From an uncultured SAR86 cluster bacterium (GTDB taxonomy: Bacteria > Pseudomonadota > Gammaproteobacteria > Magnimaribacterales > AG-339-G14), in the NCBI GenBank assembly GCA_902616715.1, contig CACMTR010000002.1, positions 124,001 to 188,000 of the forward strand: a stretch of 64,000 nucleotides of DNA, in the 5' to 3' direction. Under the pieces are notes generated by a model. That model was not told the origin of the DNA. It was given only the letters and a program-made list of their open reading frames with translations, and searched no databases. A program made the position numbers and the translations under genes. Positions 42,100 to 50,894 of the stretch are shown piece after piece. Each line of letters opens with the position of its first letter. The first letter of the stretch is position 1.

Positions 42100-43088
42100 T
42101 CTTGATCTATTAAATTACTAATTGAGTCAGAAGTTTCTTGATCAAAGCATCTTTGGAAATACTCAGCAATAATTGGTTTTTCCGTCTCGTCGCATTTATT
42201 TAAAAAACTTAATTCAAAAGAAGAAACTAGGTCAGAGAAAATTTGATAATTTTCCGCCCAACTTATTACTGTCCTTGGAGACATGAGATTCGAAATATCT
42301 CCATTTTTAAATCCTTCTCTAGTCAGATTTGCAAGCTCAATCATATTTTTCACTATTTCAGAACCTTTTTTATTGTCTAAATCTTTGACCTTAGACAGTA
42401 CCACCTTGGTCTCGAGTTCGACGCTAAGATAATTTAAACACGACACAATCTGCCATCTGTCCATTTGACCTTGGTTGATTTGTTGCGTGCCATGATAAAG
42501 CCCAGTACTATCGCCAAGACCTACTGTGTTAGCTGTTGCAAAAAGTCTAAAAAAGGGATTTGGAGTTAGAACTCTATTTTGGTCTAAAAGCGTAAGTCTT
42601 CCGTCAACTTCCAAGACCCTTTGAATAACAAACATTACGTCAGGTCTTCCAGCATCATATTCGTCAAAAACAAGAGCCGTGGGATTTTGAATTGCCCAGG
42701 GTAGGATTCCTTCTTGGAATTTTGTGACTTGCTTATCTTTTTCTAATGTAATTGCATCCTTGCCAAGAAGATCCAATCTGCTGATATGAGAGTCGAGATT
42801 GATTCGAACGCAAGGCCAGTTTAATCTGGCTGCTACTTGTTCTATGTGAGTGGATTTACCAGAGCCGTGAAGGCCTTGAACCATTACTCTTCGGTTGTCT
42901 GAAAATCCTGCAAGGATTGCTAGCGTAGTATTTTTATCGAAACAATAAGTGCTATCGATTTCAGGAACGTATTCGTTTGGTTCAGCGAAAGCTGGAACTT
43001 CAAAGTCCGCATCAATGCCAAAGGTATTTCCTACATTTAAAACAATGTCTGGAGTATTTTCGGAAAAATTACTGTAAGTTGTTGCCAT
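42096..43088 (-). CDS. CobS-like AAA+ ATPase
   Basis: This 330-residue AAA+ protein of the CobS/MoxR type has Walker [18 protein letters not shown], Walker [11 protein letters not shown], sensor 1 [16 protein letters not shown] and arginine-finger-region residues near [13 protein letters not shown]. The N-terminal [19 protein letters not shown] segment resembles the CobS start. It is the first gene of the operon with CobT-like, diiron and pantothenate kinase genes, and is divergent from cysE. CobS normally drives CobN; here the client is not known. Confidence 0.88.
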   Translation of the reverse strand: MATTYSNFSENTPDIVLNVGNTFGIDADFEVPAFAEPNEYVPEIDSTYCFDKNTTLAILAGFSDNRRVMVQGLHGSGKSTHIEQVAARLNWPCVRINLDSHISRLDLLGKDAITLEKDKQVTKFQEGILPWAIQNPTALVFDEYDAGRPDVMFVIQRVLEVDGRLTLLDQNRVLTPNPFFRLFATANTVGLGDSTGLYHGTQQINQGQMDRWQIVSCLNYLSVELETKVVLSKVKDLDNKKGSEIVKNMIELANLTREGFKNGDISNLMSPRTVISWAENYQIFSDLVSSFELSFLNKCDETEKPIIAEYFQRCFDQETSDSISNLIDQD

Positions 43089-43191
43089 AATTTAAAAGAG
43101 TACTTATTATCCTTTTTTCATTTAAAACAGCAAGAAAATATACTTTCGATCTAGTAAACTATTTGGTTTCAAACCTATCTAAACTAAGCTT

Positions 43192-43980
43192 ATGACGGAA
43201 AAAGAAATCTGGTCCAAAATTATTGATGAAGCCAATTCAATTCTAGAAAGTGAAAGATTGTCTGGATCTTACATAAAAAAATTTGTAACAGATTTTGAGA
43301 AATTATCAGAGGTTATTGCTTTTAAAATATCTAATGATTTAGCTGATAAAGACGCGAACGGAATTTTTTCAATAGACTTTATTTTTTCTGAACTAAAAGA
43401 GGTTTTCGAGAACGAAAAAATAATTAATGGCCTAGTCTTAGATTTGCATGCAGTTAAACAGAGAGACCCCGCAGCTTCTGGATATCTGCCTACGCTTTTG
43501 TTTTCTAAAGGATTTTTAGCTTTGCAAACTCACAGGGCGAGCAATTATTTTCTCAATTCAAAAGAGTCTTTAATGGCTAGTTTTTTACATAGTCAATCTT
43601 CAAAACTTTATGGAGTTGATATTCATCCCGCTGCATCAATTGGAGTAGGCGTCATGTTAGACCATGCTACGGGCATTGTTATAGGAGAGACTAGTGTAAT
43701 TGAGGACGATGTTTCTATTTTCCAAGGAGTAACCTTAGGTGGGACAGGTAAAGTTACAGGAGATAGGCACCCCAAAGTTAGGCAGGGAGTTTTGATTAGT
43801 GCTGGAGCAAAAATACTCGGCAATGTAGAAATTGGCCAAGGCGCCAAGGTTGCTGCTGGAAGTGTAGTACTGGATAACGTGGAAATGAACACAACAGTAG
43901 CTGGTGTTCCAGCAGTTGCAGTCGGCAAACCGAGTTCAGATTCACCAGCAATCACTGTAGACCATACAATAGAGGAATAA
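43192..43980 (+). CDS. cysE: Serine O-acetyltransferase
   Basis: CysE makes O-acetylserine, the carbon precursor of cysteine. At 262 aa it is close to E. coli CysE (273). The N-terminal helical domain is followed by DIHPAASIGVGVMLDHATGI, the catalytic His region, and a left-handed beta-helix of hexapeptide repeats (IGETSVIEDDVSIFQGVTLGG, KILGNVEIGQGAKVAAGSVV). The C-terminal tail lacks the exact terminal Ile that binds CysK, ending in HTIEE, so complex formation with CysK is uncertain. tesB starts 1 bp after its stop. Confidence 0.94.
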   Translation: MTEKEIWSKIIDEANSILESERLSGSYIKKFVTDFEKLSEVIAFKISNDLADKDANGIFSIDFIFSELKEVFENEKIINGLVLDLHAVKQRDPAASGYLPTLLFSKGFLALQTHRASNYFLNSKESLMASFLHSQSSKLYGVDIHPAASIGVGVMLDHATGIVIGETSVIEDDVSIFQGVTLGGTGKVTGDRHPKVRQGVLISAGAKILGNVEIGQGAKVAAGSVVLDNVEMNTTVAGVPAVAVGKPSSDSPAITVDHTIEE

Positions 43981-43981
43981 G

Positions 43982-44848
43982 ATGTCCGATCAAAAGTTAC
44001 TTGACGAATTGATTCAAACTTTAAATTTAGAAAAGTTGGAAGAAAACCTTTTTAGAGGTCAAAGTGAACAAACTGCTTGGGGCAGAGTTTTTGGCGGACA
44101 AGTAATAGGTCAAGCTTTGAGTGCAACTCAGGAAACTGTTGATAACTCAAGAAAAGCGCATTCCTTACACGCTTATTTTTTAAGACCTGGCAGAATCGAT
44201 ATGCCAATACTTTACGATGTTCAAAGAATAAGAGATGGAAAAAGCTTTACTACAAGAACCGTCAATGCCATCCAAAATGGAGAATATATTTTTAACATGT
44301 CGGTTTCTTTTAAAATATCTGAAGAGGGTTTTGAACATCAATTTGAGATGCCTGATGTCCCGGGTCCAGAAAATTTAAAAAGCGACAGGGAATTTAGAGA
44401 AGAGATGAAAGACTCTATCCCAAAGGAAATGCTCGAAGGCTTTCTTAGGGACAAGCCTATTGAAATCAGAAACGTAGAGAATTTAAATCCATTTGCTAAC
44501 GAGAAAGGTGAACCTTTCAAAAATATGTGGATCAAAGCATCAGGAAAATTACCAGACAATCATTTAATTCATCAGGGGGTGTTAGCCTATGCTTCTGACA
44601 TGGGTTTGCTTGGCACTTCGCAAAGACCTCATGGGGTTAGCTTCGGTGCATACCATAAACTGCAAGTAGCAAGTTTGGATCACGCAATGTGGTTTCATCG
44701 AGAGTTTAGAGCTGATGAATGGCTTTTGTATTCGTTAGACAGTCCCTCGGCAAGTAATGCCAACGGCTTCAATAGAGGCAATGTGTTCACTCAAGATGGA
44801 AAACTGGTGGCTTCTGCAGTTCAAGAAGGTTTGATTAGGCAAAAGTAA
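43982..44848 (+). CDS. tesB: Acyl-CoA thioesterase II
   Basis: This double-hotdog thioesterase has 288 aa, the usual TesB size (286). Signatures are RVFGGQVIGQALSATQETV, HSLHAYFLRPGR, GKSFTTRTVNAIQNG, and in the second domain ASLDHAMWFHREFRADEWLLYS and NRGNVFTQDGKLVASAVQEG, holding the Asp-Thr-Gln catalytic network. It hydrolyses medium to long acyl-CoAs in the cytoplasm. It lies between cysE (1 bp) and an MBL hydrolase that starts 1 bp later with TTG. Confidence 0.94.
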   Translation: MSDQKLLDELIQTLNLEKLEENLFRGQSEQTAWGRVFGGQVIGQALSATQETVDNSRKAHSLHAYFLRPGRIDMPILYDVQRIRDGKSFTTRTVNAIQNGEYIFNMSVSFKISEEGFEHQFEMPDVPGPENLKSDREFREEMKDSIPKEMLEGFLRDKPIEIRNVENLNPFANEKGEPFKNMWIKASGKLPDNHLIHQGVLAYASDMGLLGTSQRPHGVSFGAYHKLQVASLDHAMWFHREFRADEWLLYSLDSPSASNANGFNRGNVFTQDGKLVASAVQEGLIRQK

Positions 44849-44849
44849 A

Positions 44850-45830
44850 TTGTTTCGATCTGTTTTTTTAATTTGTATTATTACTGCCTCCTTCTATTTA
44901 GTAGCTGAAAAATTTGTGAATACTAACGGTGTGGCTAATGAAAAAACCTTTTCTGATTTTTTAAAATGGAGCTTTTCTAATGAATCTCCTGAGAGGGTTG
45001 CTATTGAAATTTCTGACGCTTGGAAAGCCCTGGATCTTGAGAAGGGAAATTACATTCTATGGATAGGACATGCTAGCTTTTTAATAAATTTGGATGGCAC
45101 AATAATTTTAACTGACCCAATTTTTTCTAAGAGGGCATCACCAATTGGTATCTTTGGTCCGAAAAGGTTAATACCACCTGCGTTGAACATAACAGATTTA
45201 CCTAAAATCGATTTAGTTACGATTAGTCATAACCACTATGACCATTTAGATATTAATTCTTTGGTCAAAATTTCAAAAAATAATCCTGATGCACAATTTC
45301 TAGTTCCTAAAGGGGATAAAAAGATTTTGACAAAAAGGGGAATAGAAAATGTTTCGGAGTTTCTTTGGTGGGAAAATTTAATTGTTAAAAATTTAAAAAT
45401 GACTTTTACTCCGGTACAACATTGGTCTGCAAGAGGCCTTGGCGACAGAAATAAAAGTTTATGGGGAGGTTGGTTTTTTGAAACATCAGAGTTTAATTTA
45501 TTTCATGCCGGTGATACTGGATACTCAAATGACTTTCTCATGACCAGAGAAAAATTAGGTGCTCCTGAATACGCATTAATACCAATCGGAGCTTACTCTC
45601 CTGAGTGGTTCATGGCTGAAAATCATGTTAATCCAAAAGACGCACTTCAGATTGCTATTGACTTGGAAGCAAAAAAATCAATTGGTATGCACTGGGGTAC
45701 TTTTATACTTACTGACGAAGCCGTAACTGAGCCTCCTCAACTTTTACAATCTGCACTCAAAGAAAGAGATTTACCGAAAGATTATTTCATTACACTCAAG
45801 CCAGGAGATTATGAGTTGATTGGAAATTAG
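44850..45830 (+). CDS. NAPE-PLD/UlaG-like MBL-fold hydrolase, membrane-anchored
   Basis: This 326-residue MBL protein starts at a TTG immediately after tesB. An N-terminal hydrophobic segment (about residues 3-20) could be a signal anchor, so the domain may face the periplasm. The core has WIGHASFLINLDGTIILTDPIF, ISHNHYDHLD (HxHxDH), FHAGDTGYSND and GMHWGTF. This set, with GPKRLIPPAL, is typical of bacterial relatives of N-acyl-phosphatidylethanolamine phospholipase D, which act on lipids. The actual substrate is unknown. Confidence 0.85.
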   Translation: MFRSVFLICIITASFYLVAEKFVNTNGVANEKTFSDFLKWSFSNESPERVAIEISDAWKALDLEKGNYILWIGHASFLINLDGTIILTDPIFSKRASPIGIFGPKRLIPPALNITDLPKIDLVTISHNHYDHLDINSLVKISKNNPDAQFLVPKGDKKILTKRGIENVSEFLWWENLIVKNLKMTFTPVQHWSARGLGDRNKSLWGGWFFETSEFNLFHAGDTGYSNDFLMTREKLGAPEYALIPIGAYSPEWFMAENHVNPKDALQIAIDLEAKKSIGMHWGTFILTDEAVTEPPQLLQSALKERDLPKDYFITLKPGDYELIGN

Positions 45831-45872
45831 GAAGTTTAACTTTTTATAATTATTATTAGATTTTAGAAAATT

Positions 45873-46082
45873 ATGAACTTAGGAATCTTTATTGTCGGCG
45901 CTGCAACTTTTTTAGTAAGTTTTGTCTTGTTTAAAATAAGTGCGTTTAACAAAACTAAAAACGATGAGAATTCGTGGCAAAAACTTTTTTTTGTATTTTT
46001 AGTAGATTATTTTATTCTGATGGCTGGAGTATTAATCACGGGAATAATTTTTGTTTCATTATTTAATGCTTTTCATGGTTAA
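45873..46082 (+). CDS. Small two-helix membrane protein
   Basis: No family is recognised. The 69-residue product has two clear hydrophobic segments (about 3-21 and 43-65) joined by a charged loop (KTKNDENSWQK). It sits between the MBL hydrolase and the AhpD-like gene, 3 bp before the latter, on the same strand, with no competing ORF on the opposite strand. This makes it a likely real gene of the tesB operon. Confidence 0.65.
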   Translation: MNLGIFIVGAATFLVSFVLFKISAFNKTKNDENSWQKLFFVFLVDYFILMAGVLITGIIFVSLFNAFHG

Positions 46083-46085
46083 AAA

Positions 46086-46661
46086 ATGGTCATAGCACAC
46101 ATAGAAACCAAAAAACGGGAAGATTTTCCTGAATTCAAAGATTTATTCGATTTAGTTGAATCTTTTATGGGTTATTTGCCTAATGCTTACTTACTTATGG
46201 CAGATAAGCCTGATTTAATGCAGGCCTTTGCGAAGATGTCAGCAAGCGTCTTTAGTGCCGACGTTCTTGATATTCCTTCAAAACAATTAATAGCTCTAGC
46301 GTCAAGTTTGAGTGCAGGCTGCAAATACTGTCAGTCGCACACCTCACATGGCGCAGAGAGAGCGGGCGTAGCGAATGAGAAAATTGCTGAGATTTTAAAT
46401 TACCAAACTAGTGAATATTATGAGGCAAAAGAAGTCGCATTACTTGATTTAGCTTTTGCTTCAGGCGAGGTGCCAAATAAAGCAACTAAAGCTCATTTTG
46501 AAAAACTTAAGGAATTTTATTCAAAAGAACAAATATTAGAAGCCGTTGCGGTGATCTCTTTTTTTGGTTTCCTCAATCGCTGGAATGATACATTCGGAAC
46601 CGAAATAGAAGAAATTCCGGCAAATTATTTATCAGAGAAACTCAAACCTAAAAATTGGTAA
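46086..46661 (+). CDS. Carboxymuconolactone decarboxylase/AhpD-family protein
   Basis: This 191-residue all-helical protein of the CMD/AhpD family has the redox motif CKYCQSHTSHGAE (Cys79, Cys82, His85), preceded by a helix with the typical ALASSLSAG. Members with this motif act as thiol-dependent peroxidases or peroxidase-related enzymes. The N-terminal DLVESFMGYLPNAYLLMADKPDLM is typical of the peroxidase-related subgroup. It ends the tesB-MBL-small membrane protein run; the TonB receptor follows after a 112-bp gap with its own promoter-like sequence. Confidence 0.85.
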   Translation: MVIAHIETKKREDFPEFKDLFDLVESFMGYLPNAYLLMADKPDLMQAFAKMSASVFSADVLDIPSKQLIALASSLSAGCKYCQSHTSHGAERAGVANEKIAEILNYQTSEYYEAKEVALLDLAFASGEVPNKATKAHFEKLKEFYSKEQILEAVAVISFFGFLNRWNDTFGTEIEEIPANYLSEKLKPKNW

Positions 46662-46773
46662 TAAAAAAATAATTTTTATTATCATTTAAATCTAACAAAA
46701 AAGGCCGAAAGACTGTCGTTTTAGTAAAAAATAATGGTATAAATGTCTCTACATACATACATATGGGGGAGAT

Positions 46774-49383
46774 ATGTTTAAAAAACTTACACTTTTTGTA
46801 ATATTTATTTCTTCGTCTTTAGTTTTTGCCCAGACGGAAGAAGTAATTGTTACCGGTTCCTATATTAAAGGGAGCCCAACTGACGGCGCATCTCCAGTAG
46901 AGATCTATGATAGAAACGTTATAGAGAGTATTGGAGCCATAAATGTTGCCGACATTACAGCTAACACAGCAGTAAATTCAGGTTCAGAAAACAACGCTGA
47001 CTCATTTACCTCTGGAGCAACTCAAGGAAGAACTAACGTTAACTTAAGAGGTTTGGGTCTTTCTTCTACTTTAGTTTTGATAGATGGCAGAAGAGTTACC
47101 TTTTCAGGTGCAGTGGCAAACGATGGTAGTGTCTTTGTTGATACTTCACAAATTCCTACAATAGCTTTAGAAAGAGTTGAAATCTTAAAAGAAGGTGCAG
47201 CTGCAGTATATGGTTCAGATGCTATTGCTGGAGTTGTAAACTATATTTTTAGAAGAGATTTCACAGGTTTTGAAGTCGATATTACAAGGCAGCAGATTGA
47301 TGCGACTAGTTCAGCACGAGATGACAGAGCTAGTTTTATATATGGTGGTCAATTCGGCGATGCAAACGTAGTATTTGCATATAGCACTCTAGACAGATCG
47401 CCTATGCCTGGATCAGCAAAAAATTTATCGCCAATGGGAGTTAGTGGACTTGGAACAAGTTTCAGGAATGTAACTAATGGTGTTACTGTCGCAGATACTA
47501 CGCATCCTTGGTACGGTACAGATGGAACATATAGTTCTGTTTTCATTGGTGACCCAAATTGTGTCGCGAATGGCGGAACAATTTTACCTGATGGAAGATG
47601 TGGTTTTGCATTTGGACCTAGATTTAACATTGTAAATACTGAAAATCATTCTCAGGCTTATGCATCGGTAGAATTACCGTTGGATAACGGCGTTGATTTA
47701 AATTTCGATGCGTTAATCTCAAAAACTGATGTTTGGGATAACCCTCAGTCTCCTTCTTATCCTGCCTTGTCTTTTTTAAGCACAGCTAAATTAATACTAC
47801 CAGGCACTGGAGGAAGTCCTTTTGGTGAACCAGTAATGTGGTTTGGTAGACCATTTGGGTCTGCTTATCCTTCGCCAGATGCGCCTAGAGACATCTACCG
47901 TCAAAGACTCTCGCTTGGAGCGACTGGATCTTTTGACAACGGATTTGATTGGGACTTTCGTGTCACTAGAACAGGTGAAGATGGGTATGGTAGACAGCCA
48001 GATGTTGGTACTACGCAATTAGACGCTGCAATAGCTGGAACTGGTGGCCCTACAGGCGACCAAACTTTCGATTTATTCATTCCTTCCAATAACTCAGCTG
48101 AATTAGTAGCTTGGTTAAGATCCGATCAGGAAACTTGGGGAGAAGTTGAATTGGATGTGGTTGATTTTGTTATTACCGGAGAAGTAGGTAATTACTCGGT
48201 TGCATCAGGAATTCAATTGAGAGAAGAGTCAATTGACATCGATCGATCAGCTAACTCACTTGTTGTCTTGGACGCAAATGGAAACCTTGTAACACCAGCA
48301 AATATGATTTTCTTAGGCGGTGGTATTGAAGCAGATGAATCAAAATCAGCTCAAGCGATTTTTGTTGAAGCAGCAACCAATATTACCGATTCTTTAGAAT
48401 TAAGAGGAGCTATAAGGTATGAAAGTCTTGAAGAAGACTCAACTGTTGATCCTAAGCTTTCTCTAAGATATCAAGCTTCTGATGATCTTGTCATTAGAGC
48501 ATCTTTAAGTTCTTCTTTTAGAGAAGCAACACTTGCTCAATTATATGCAAGTACTGTTGGTTTAGAAGGTATTCAAGATTTTGATACTAATGGTAATCCT
48601 GTGGGAAGTGCGACATTTATTCGTATCGCTTCTAAGGCTAACCCTAATTTACAACCAGAAGAAGCAGATAACTTAAACGTTGGTTTGATTTGGTCTCCAA
48701 CAGATAATTTTGACGCAAAATTAGATTATTGGGCAATTGATTACACTAACGTAATTACCAAAGAACAAGCACAAGGAATCGTTCAAAGAACTCCTAATTC
48801 ATCTCAGGTTTTAAGAACCGAAGGAATTTTAACTGGAGTAACAACTAACTACTTCAATGCGGGTTATGTTGAAACTGATGGTATCGATCTTGAGCTTGGT
48901 TATGATACTGACTTAAGTGACGGCATATTAAACCTTGGTCTAAATTTAACTCACATGTTAAGTTATGAAATTCCAATTGCTGGAGTAAGGACCGATGTTG
49001 TTGGATTATTCAACCAAGACAATTTTGCTAGATCACTTCCTGAAACTAAAGCAGTGATTTCTGCTAATTATCTACAAGGCGCTCATTCAGCAGCCGCATA
49101 TTTACGATATGTTTCAGATTATAGATCTACTGCACCTCTTAATGCAGCTGCAACTGCAACTGGATTATTCAATGCAGACAATTCAGTAGATGAATTTGTC
49201 ACTGTTGACCTTCAATACAGTTATGCAATGTCTACAGAGGATATAACCTTAACTCTTGGAGTAAAGAACGCGTTTGATGAAGACGTTCCTTATGTTTATG
49301 ACACTACTAACTGGAGTTATGATCCAAAACATCATGACCCAAGAGGAAGAATGTTTACATTAGGTGTAAAACTAAGCATGTAA
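46774..49383 (+). CDS. TonB-dependent outer-membrane receptor
   Basis: This 869-residue receptor imports a substrate across the outer membrane using TonB energy. A signal peptide (1-19, cleavage after VFA) is followed by EEVIVTGSYIKG and the plug domain (NLRGLGLSSTLVLIDGRRV, VERVEILKEGAAAVYGSDAIAGVVNY). A long beta-barrel then carries AEATNITDSLELRGAIRYE, SFREATLAQLYA and LTLGVKNAFDEDVPY. The group resembles marine receptors for peptides, carbohydrates or vitamins rather than classical siderophore receptors, but the ligand cannot be read. GGGGGAG stands before the ATG and TATAAA at 46738. A strong terminator follows. Confidence 0.94.
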   Translation: MFKKLTLFVIFISSSLVFAQTEEVIVTGSYIKGSPTDGASPVEIYDRNVIESIGAINVADITANTAVNSGSENNADSFTSGATQGRTNVNLRGLGLSSTLVLIDGRRVTFSGAVANDGSVFVDTSQIPTIALERVEILKEGAAAVYGSDAIAGVVNYIFRRDFTGFEVDITRQQIDATSSARDDRASFIYGGQFGDANVVFAYSTLDRSPMPGSAKNLSPMGVSGLGTSFRNVTNGVTVADTTHPWYGTDGTYSSVFIGDPNCVANGGTILPDGRCGFAFGPRFNIVNTENHSQAYASVELPLDNGVDLNFDALISKTDVWDNPQSPSYPALSFLSTAKLILPGTGGSPFGEPVMWFGRPFGSAYPSPDAPRDIYRQRLSLGATGSFDNGFDWDFRVTRTGEDGYGRQPDVGTTQLDAAIAGTGGPTGDQTFDLFIPSNNSAELVAWLRSDQETWGEVELDVVDFVITGEVGNYSVASGIQLREESIDIDRSANSLVVLDANGNLVTPANMIFLGGGIEADESKSAQAIFVEAATNITDSLELRGAIRYESLEEDSTVDPKLSLRYQASDDLVIRASLSSSFREATLAQLYASTVGLEGIQDFDTNGNPVGSATFIRIASKANPNLQPEEADNLNVGLIWSPTDNFDAKLDYWAIDYTNVITKEQAQGIVQRTPNSSQVLRTEGILTGVTTNYFNAGYVETDGIDLELGYDTDLSDGILNLGLNLTHMLSYEIPIAGVRTDVVGLFNQDNFARSLPETKAVISANYLQGAHSAAAYLRYVSDYRSTAPLNAAATATGLFNADNSVDEFVTVDLQYSYAMSTEDITLTLGVKNAFDEDVPYVYDTTNWSYDPKHHDPRGRMFTLGVKLSM

Positions 49384-49395
49384 TTGTGCGAAGTT

Positions 49396-49427
49396 AAAAA
49401 AAAAGGCTCCTTCGGGAGCCTTTTTTT
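49396..49427. terminator. Bidirectional rho-independent terminator
   Basis: The stem GGCTCC / GGAGCC has a UUCG-type tetraloop (TTCG) and is flanked by A9 on the left and T7 on the right. It stands 13 bp after the TonB receptor stop and 13 bp from the convergent gltD stop, so it can end both transcripts. It is the only clear intrinsic terminator I found in the window. Confidence 0.95.
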
Positions 49428-49439
49428 ATGAAAGTTTCT

Positions 49440-50891
49440 TTATTCTAAGGTTGTTGTCCCCATTAATTCTAGATCTATTTCTCTTGCGGCAGCTCGACCT
49501 TCATTGATGGCCCAAACCACAAGCGATTGACCGCGACGACAGTCACCCGCAGCAAAAACTTTAGGGTTAGAGGTTTTGTGGACGTTATGCTCGGCTTTGA
49601 AATTAGATCTTTCATCTAACTCGAGATCTAGACTGTCATTTAAATAATGCTCGGGTCCAAGAAAACCCATAGCTAAAAGAATTAAATCAGCTTTCCAAGT
49701 TTTTTCAGTTCCAGGAATTTCTTTAAAGTCTTTGTCAACTTTGACTGTCTTGATTCCAGTTAAATTTCCATCTTCATCTCGAATAAATTCTTTTCCAGAA
49801 ACTGAGTATTCTCTTGGATCCTTGCCAAAAACTTCTCTGGATTCTTCATGGCCATAATCCACTTTATAAATTCTTGGAAATAAAGGCCAAGGATTGTTTT
49901 CCAATCGATCTTTTGGCAGTTCCGGCATGATCTCAAAGTTAGTTAAAGACTTGCAACCGTGTCTTAGAGATGTGCCTAAGCAATCATTACCTGTGTCACC
50001 ACCTCCAATAACAATTACATCCTTATCTTTTGCATTGATAAATTTTTCATCAGCTAAGTCGCTGTCTAGAAGACTTTTTGTATTTTCTCCTAAGAATTCC
50101 ATAGCGAAATGAACACCCGAACCATCTCTGTTTGCTATTGGAAGATCACGAGGTTTGGTGGCTCCTGTTGTCAATAATACAATGTCGTTGTCCTCAATAA
50201 GATCGTCCATGCTGATAGCATTAGCATCTTTGCCGCCAATATTAGTATTAGTGTGAAATTTGATGCCCTCTTGTTCCATGATTTCAATTCGCATATCAAT
50301 GATTGATTTATCAAGTTTCATGTTGGGGATCCCGTACATCATCAAGCCGCCAATTCGATCAGCTCTTTCATAAACTTCGACATTGTGTCCTACGCTGTTG
50401 AGTTGTTGTGCAGCCGATAATCCAGCAGGACCTGAACCAACAATAGCAATCTTTCTATTGGTTCGAACCGAAGGGACAACTGGTTTAATCCAACCTGACT
50501 CGATACCTTTATCAGCAATTGCGAACTCTAAATTTTTTATAGTCACAGGAGATTCTGTGATTCCTAAAACGCAAGCGCCTTCACAGACCGCTGGACAAAC
50601 TCTTCCGGTGACTTCTGGGAAATTGTTTGTTTTAAGTAGTCTTTTGAAAGCTTCTTCCCATTTTTCGTTATAAACCAAGTCATTCCACTCTGGAATTAAA
50701 TTGTAAACAGGACAACCTTCTCCTGATTGGCAAAAGGGCACTCCACAGTTCATGCACCTTGAAGCCTGCGTATTCAAAAGAGATTCATCATGATCGGTAT
50801 AAATTTCTTTGAAGTCTATGACTCGATCTTTAGCGGGTCTGTAGGGCTCTACAACTCTTTCGTGCTCTTTAAAACCAGTAACTTTTCCCAT
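49440..50891 (-). CDS. gltD: Glutamate synthase [NADPH] small subunit
   Basis: GltD takes electrons from NADPH through FAD to the large subunit. At 483 aa it has the N-terminal cysteine clusters CMNCGVPFCQSGEGCPVYNL and VCPAVCEGACVLG for two [4Fe-4S] centres, the FAD loop IVGSGPAGLSAAQQL, the NADPH loop VIGGGDTGNDCLG and a C-terminal FAAGDCRRGQSLVVWAI. It lies 3 bp after gltB, in the same operon, and faces the terminator shared with the TonB receptor. Confidence 0.96.
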   Translation of the reverse strand: MGKVTGFKEHERVVEPYRPAKDRVIDFKEIYTDHDESLLNTQASRCMNCGVPFCQSGEGCPVYNLIPEWNDLVYNEKWEEAFKRLLKTNNFPEVTGRVCPAVCEGACVLGITESPVTIKNLEFAIADKGIESGWIKPVVPSVRTNRKIAIVGSGPAGLSAAQQLNSVGHNVEVYERADRIGGLMMYGIPNMKLDKSIIDMRIEIMEQEGIKFHTNTNIGGKDANAISMDDLIEDNDIVLLTTGATKPRDLPIANRDGSGVHFAMEFLGENTKSLLDSDLADEKFINAKDKDVIVIGGGDTGNDCLGTSLRHGCKSLTNFEIMPELPKDRLENNPWPLFPRIYKVDYGHEESREVFGKDPREYSVSGKEFIRDEDGNLTGIKTVKVDKDFKEIPGTEKTWKADLILLAMGFLGPEHYLNDSLDLELDERSNFKAEHNVHKTSNPKVFAAGDCRRGQSLVVWAINEGRAAAREIDLELMGTTTLE

Positions 50892-50894
50892 ATC

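Noticed and set aside
46751-46762. (ACAT)x3 repeat before the TonB receptor as a phase-variation tract
   Set aside because: Three units are too few for efficient slippage; likely chance in AT-rich sequence.
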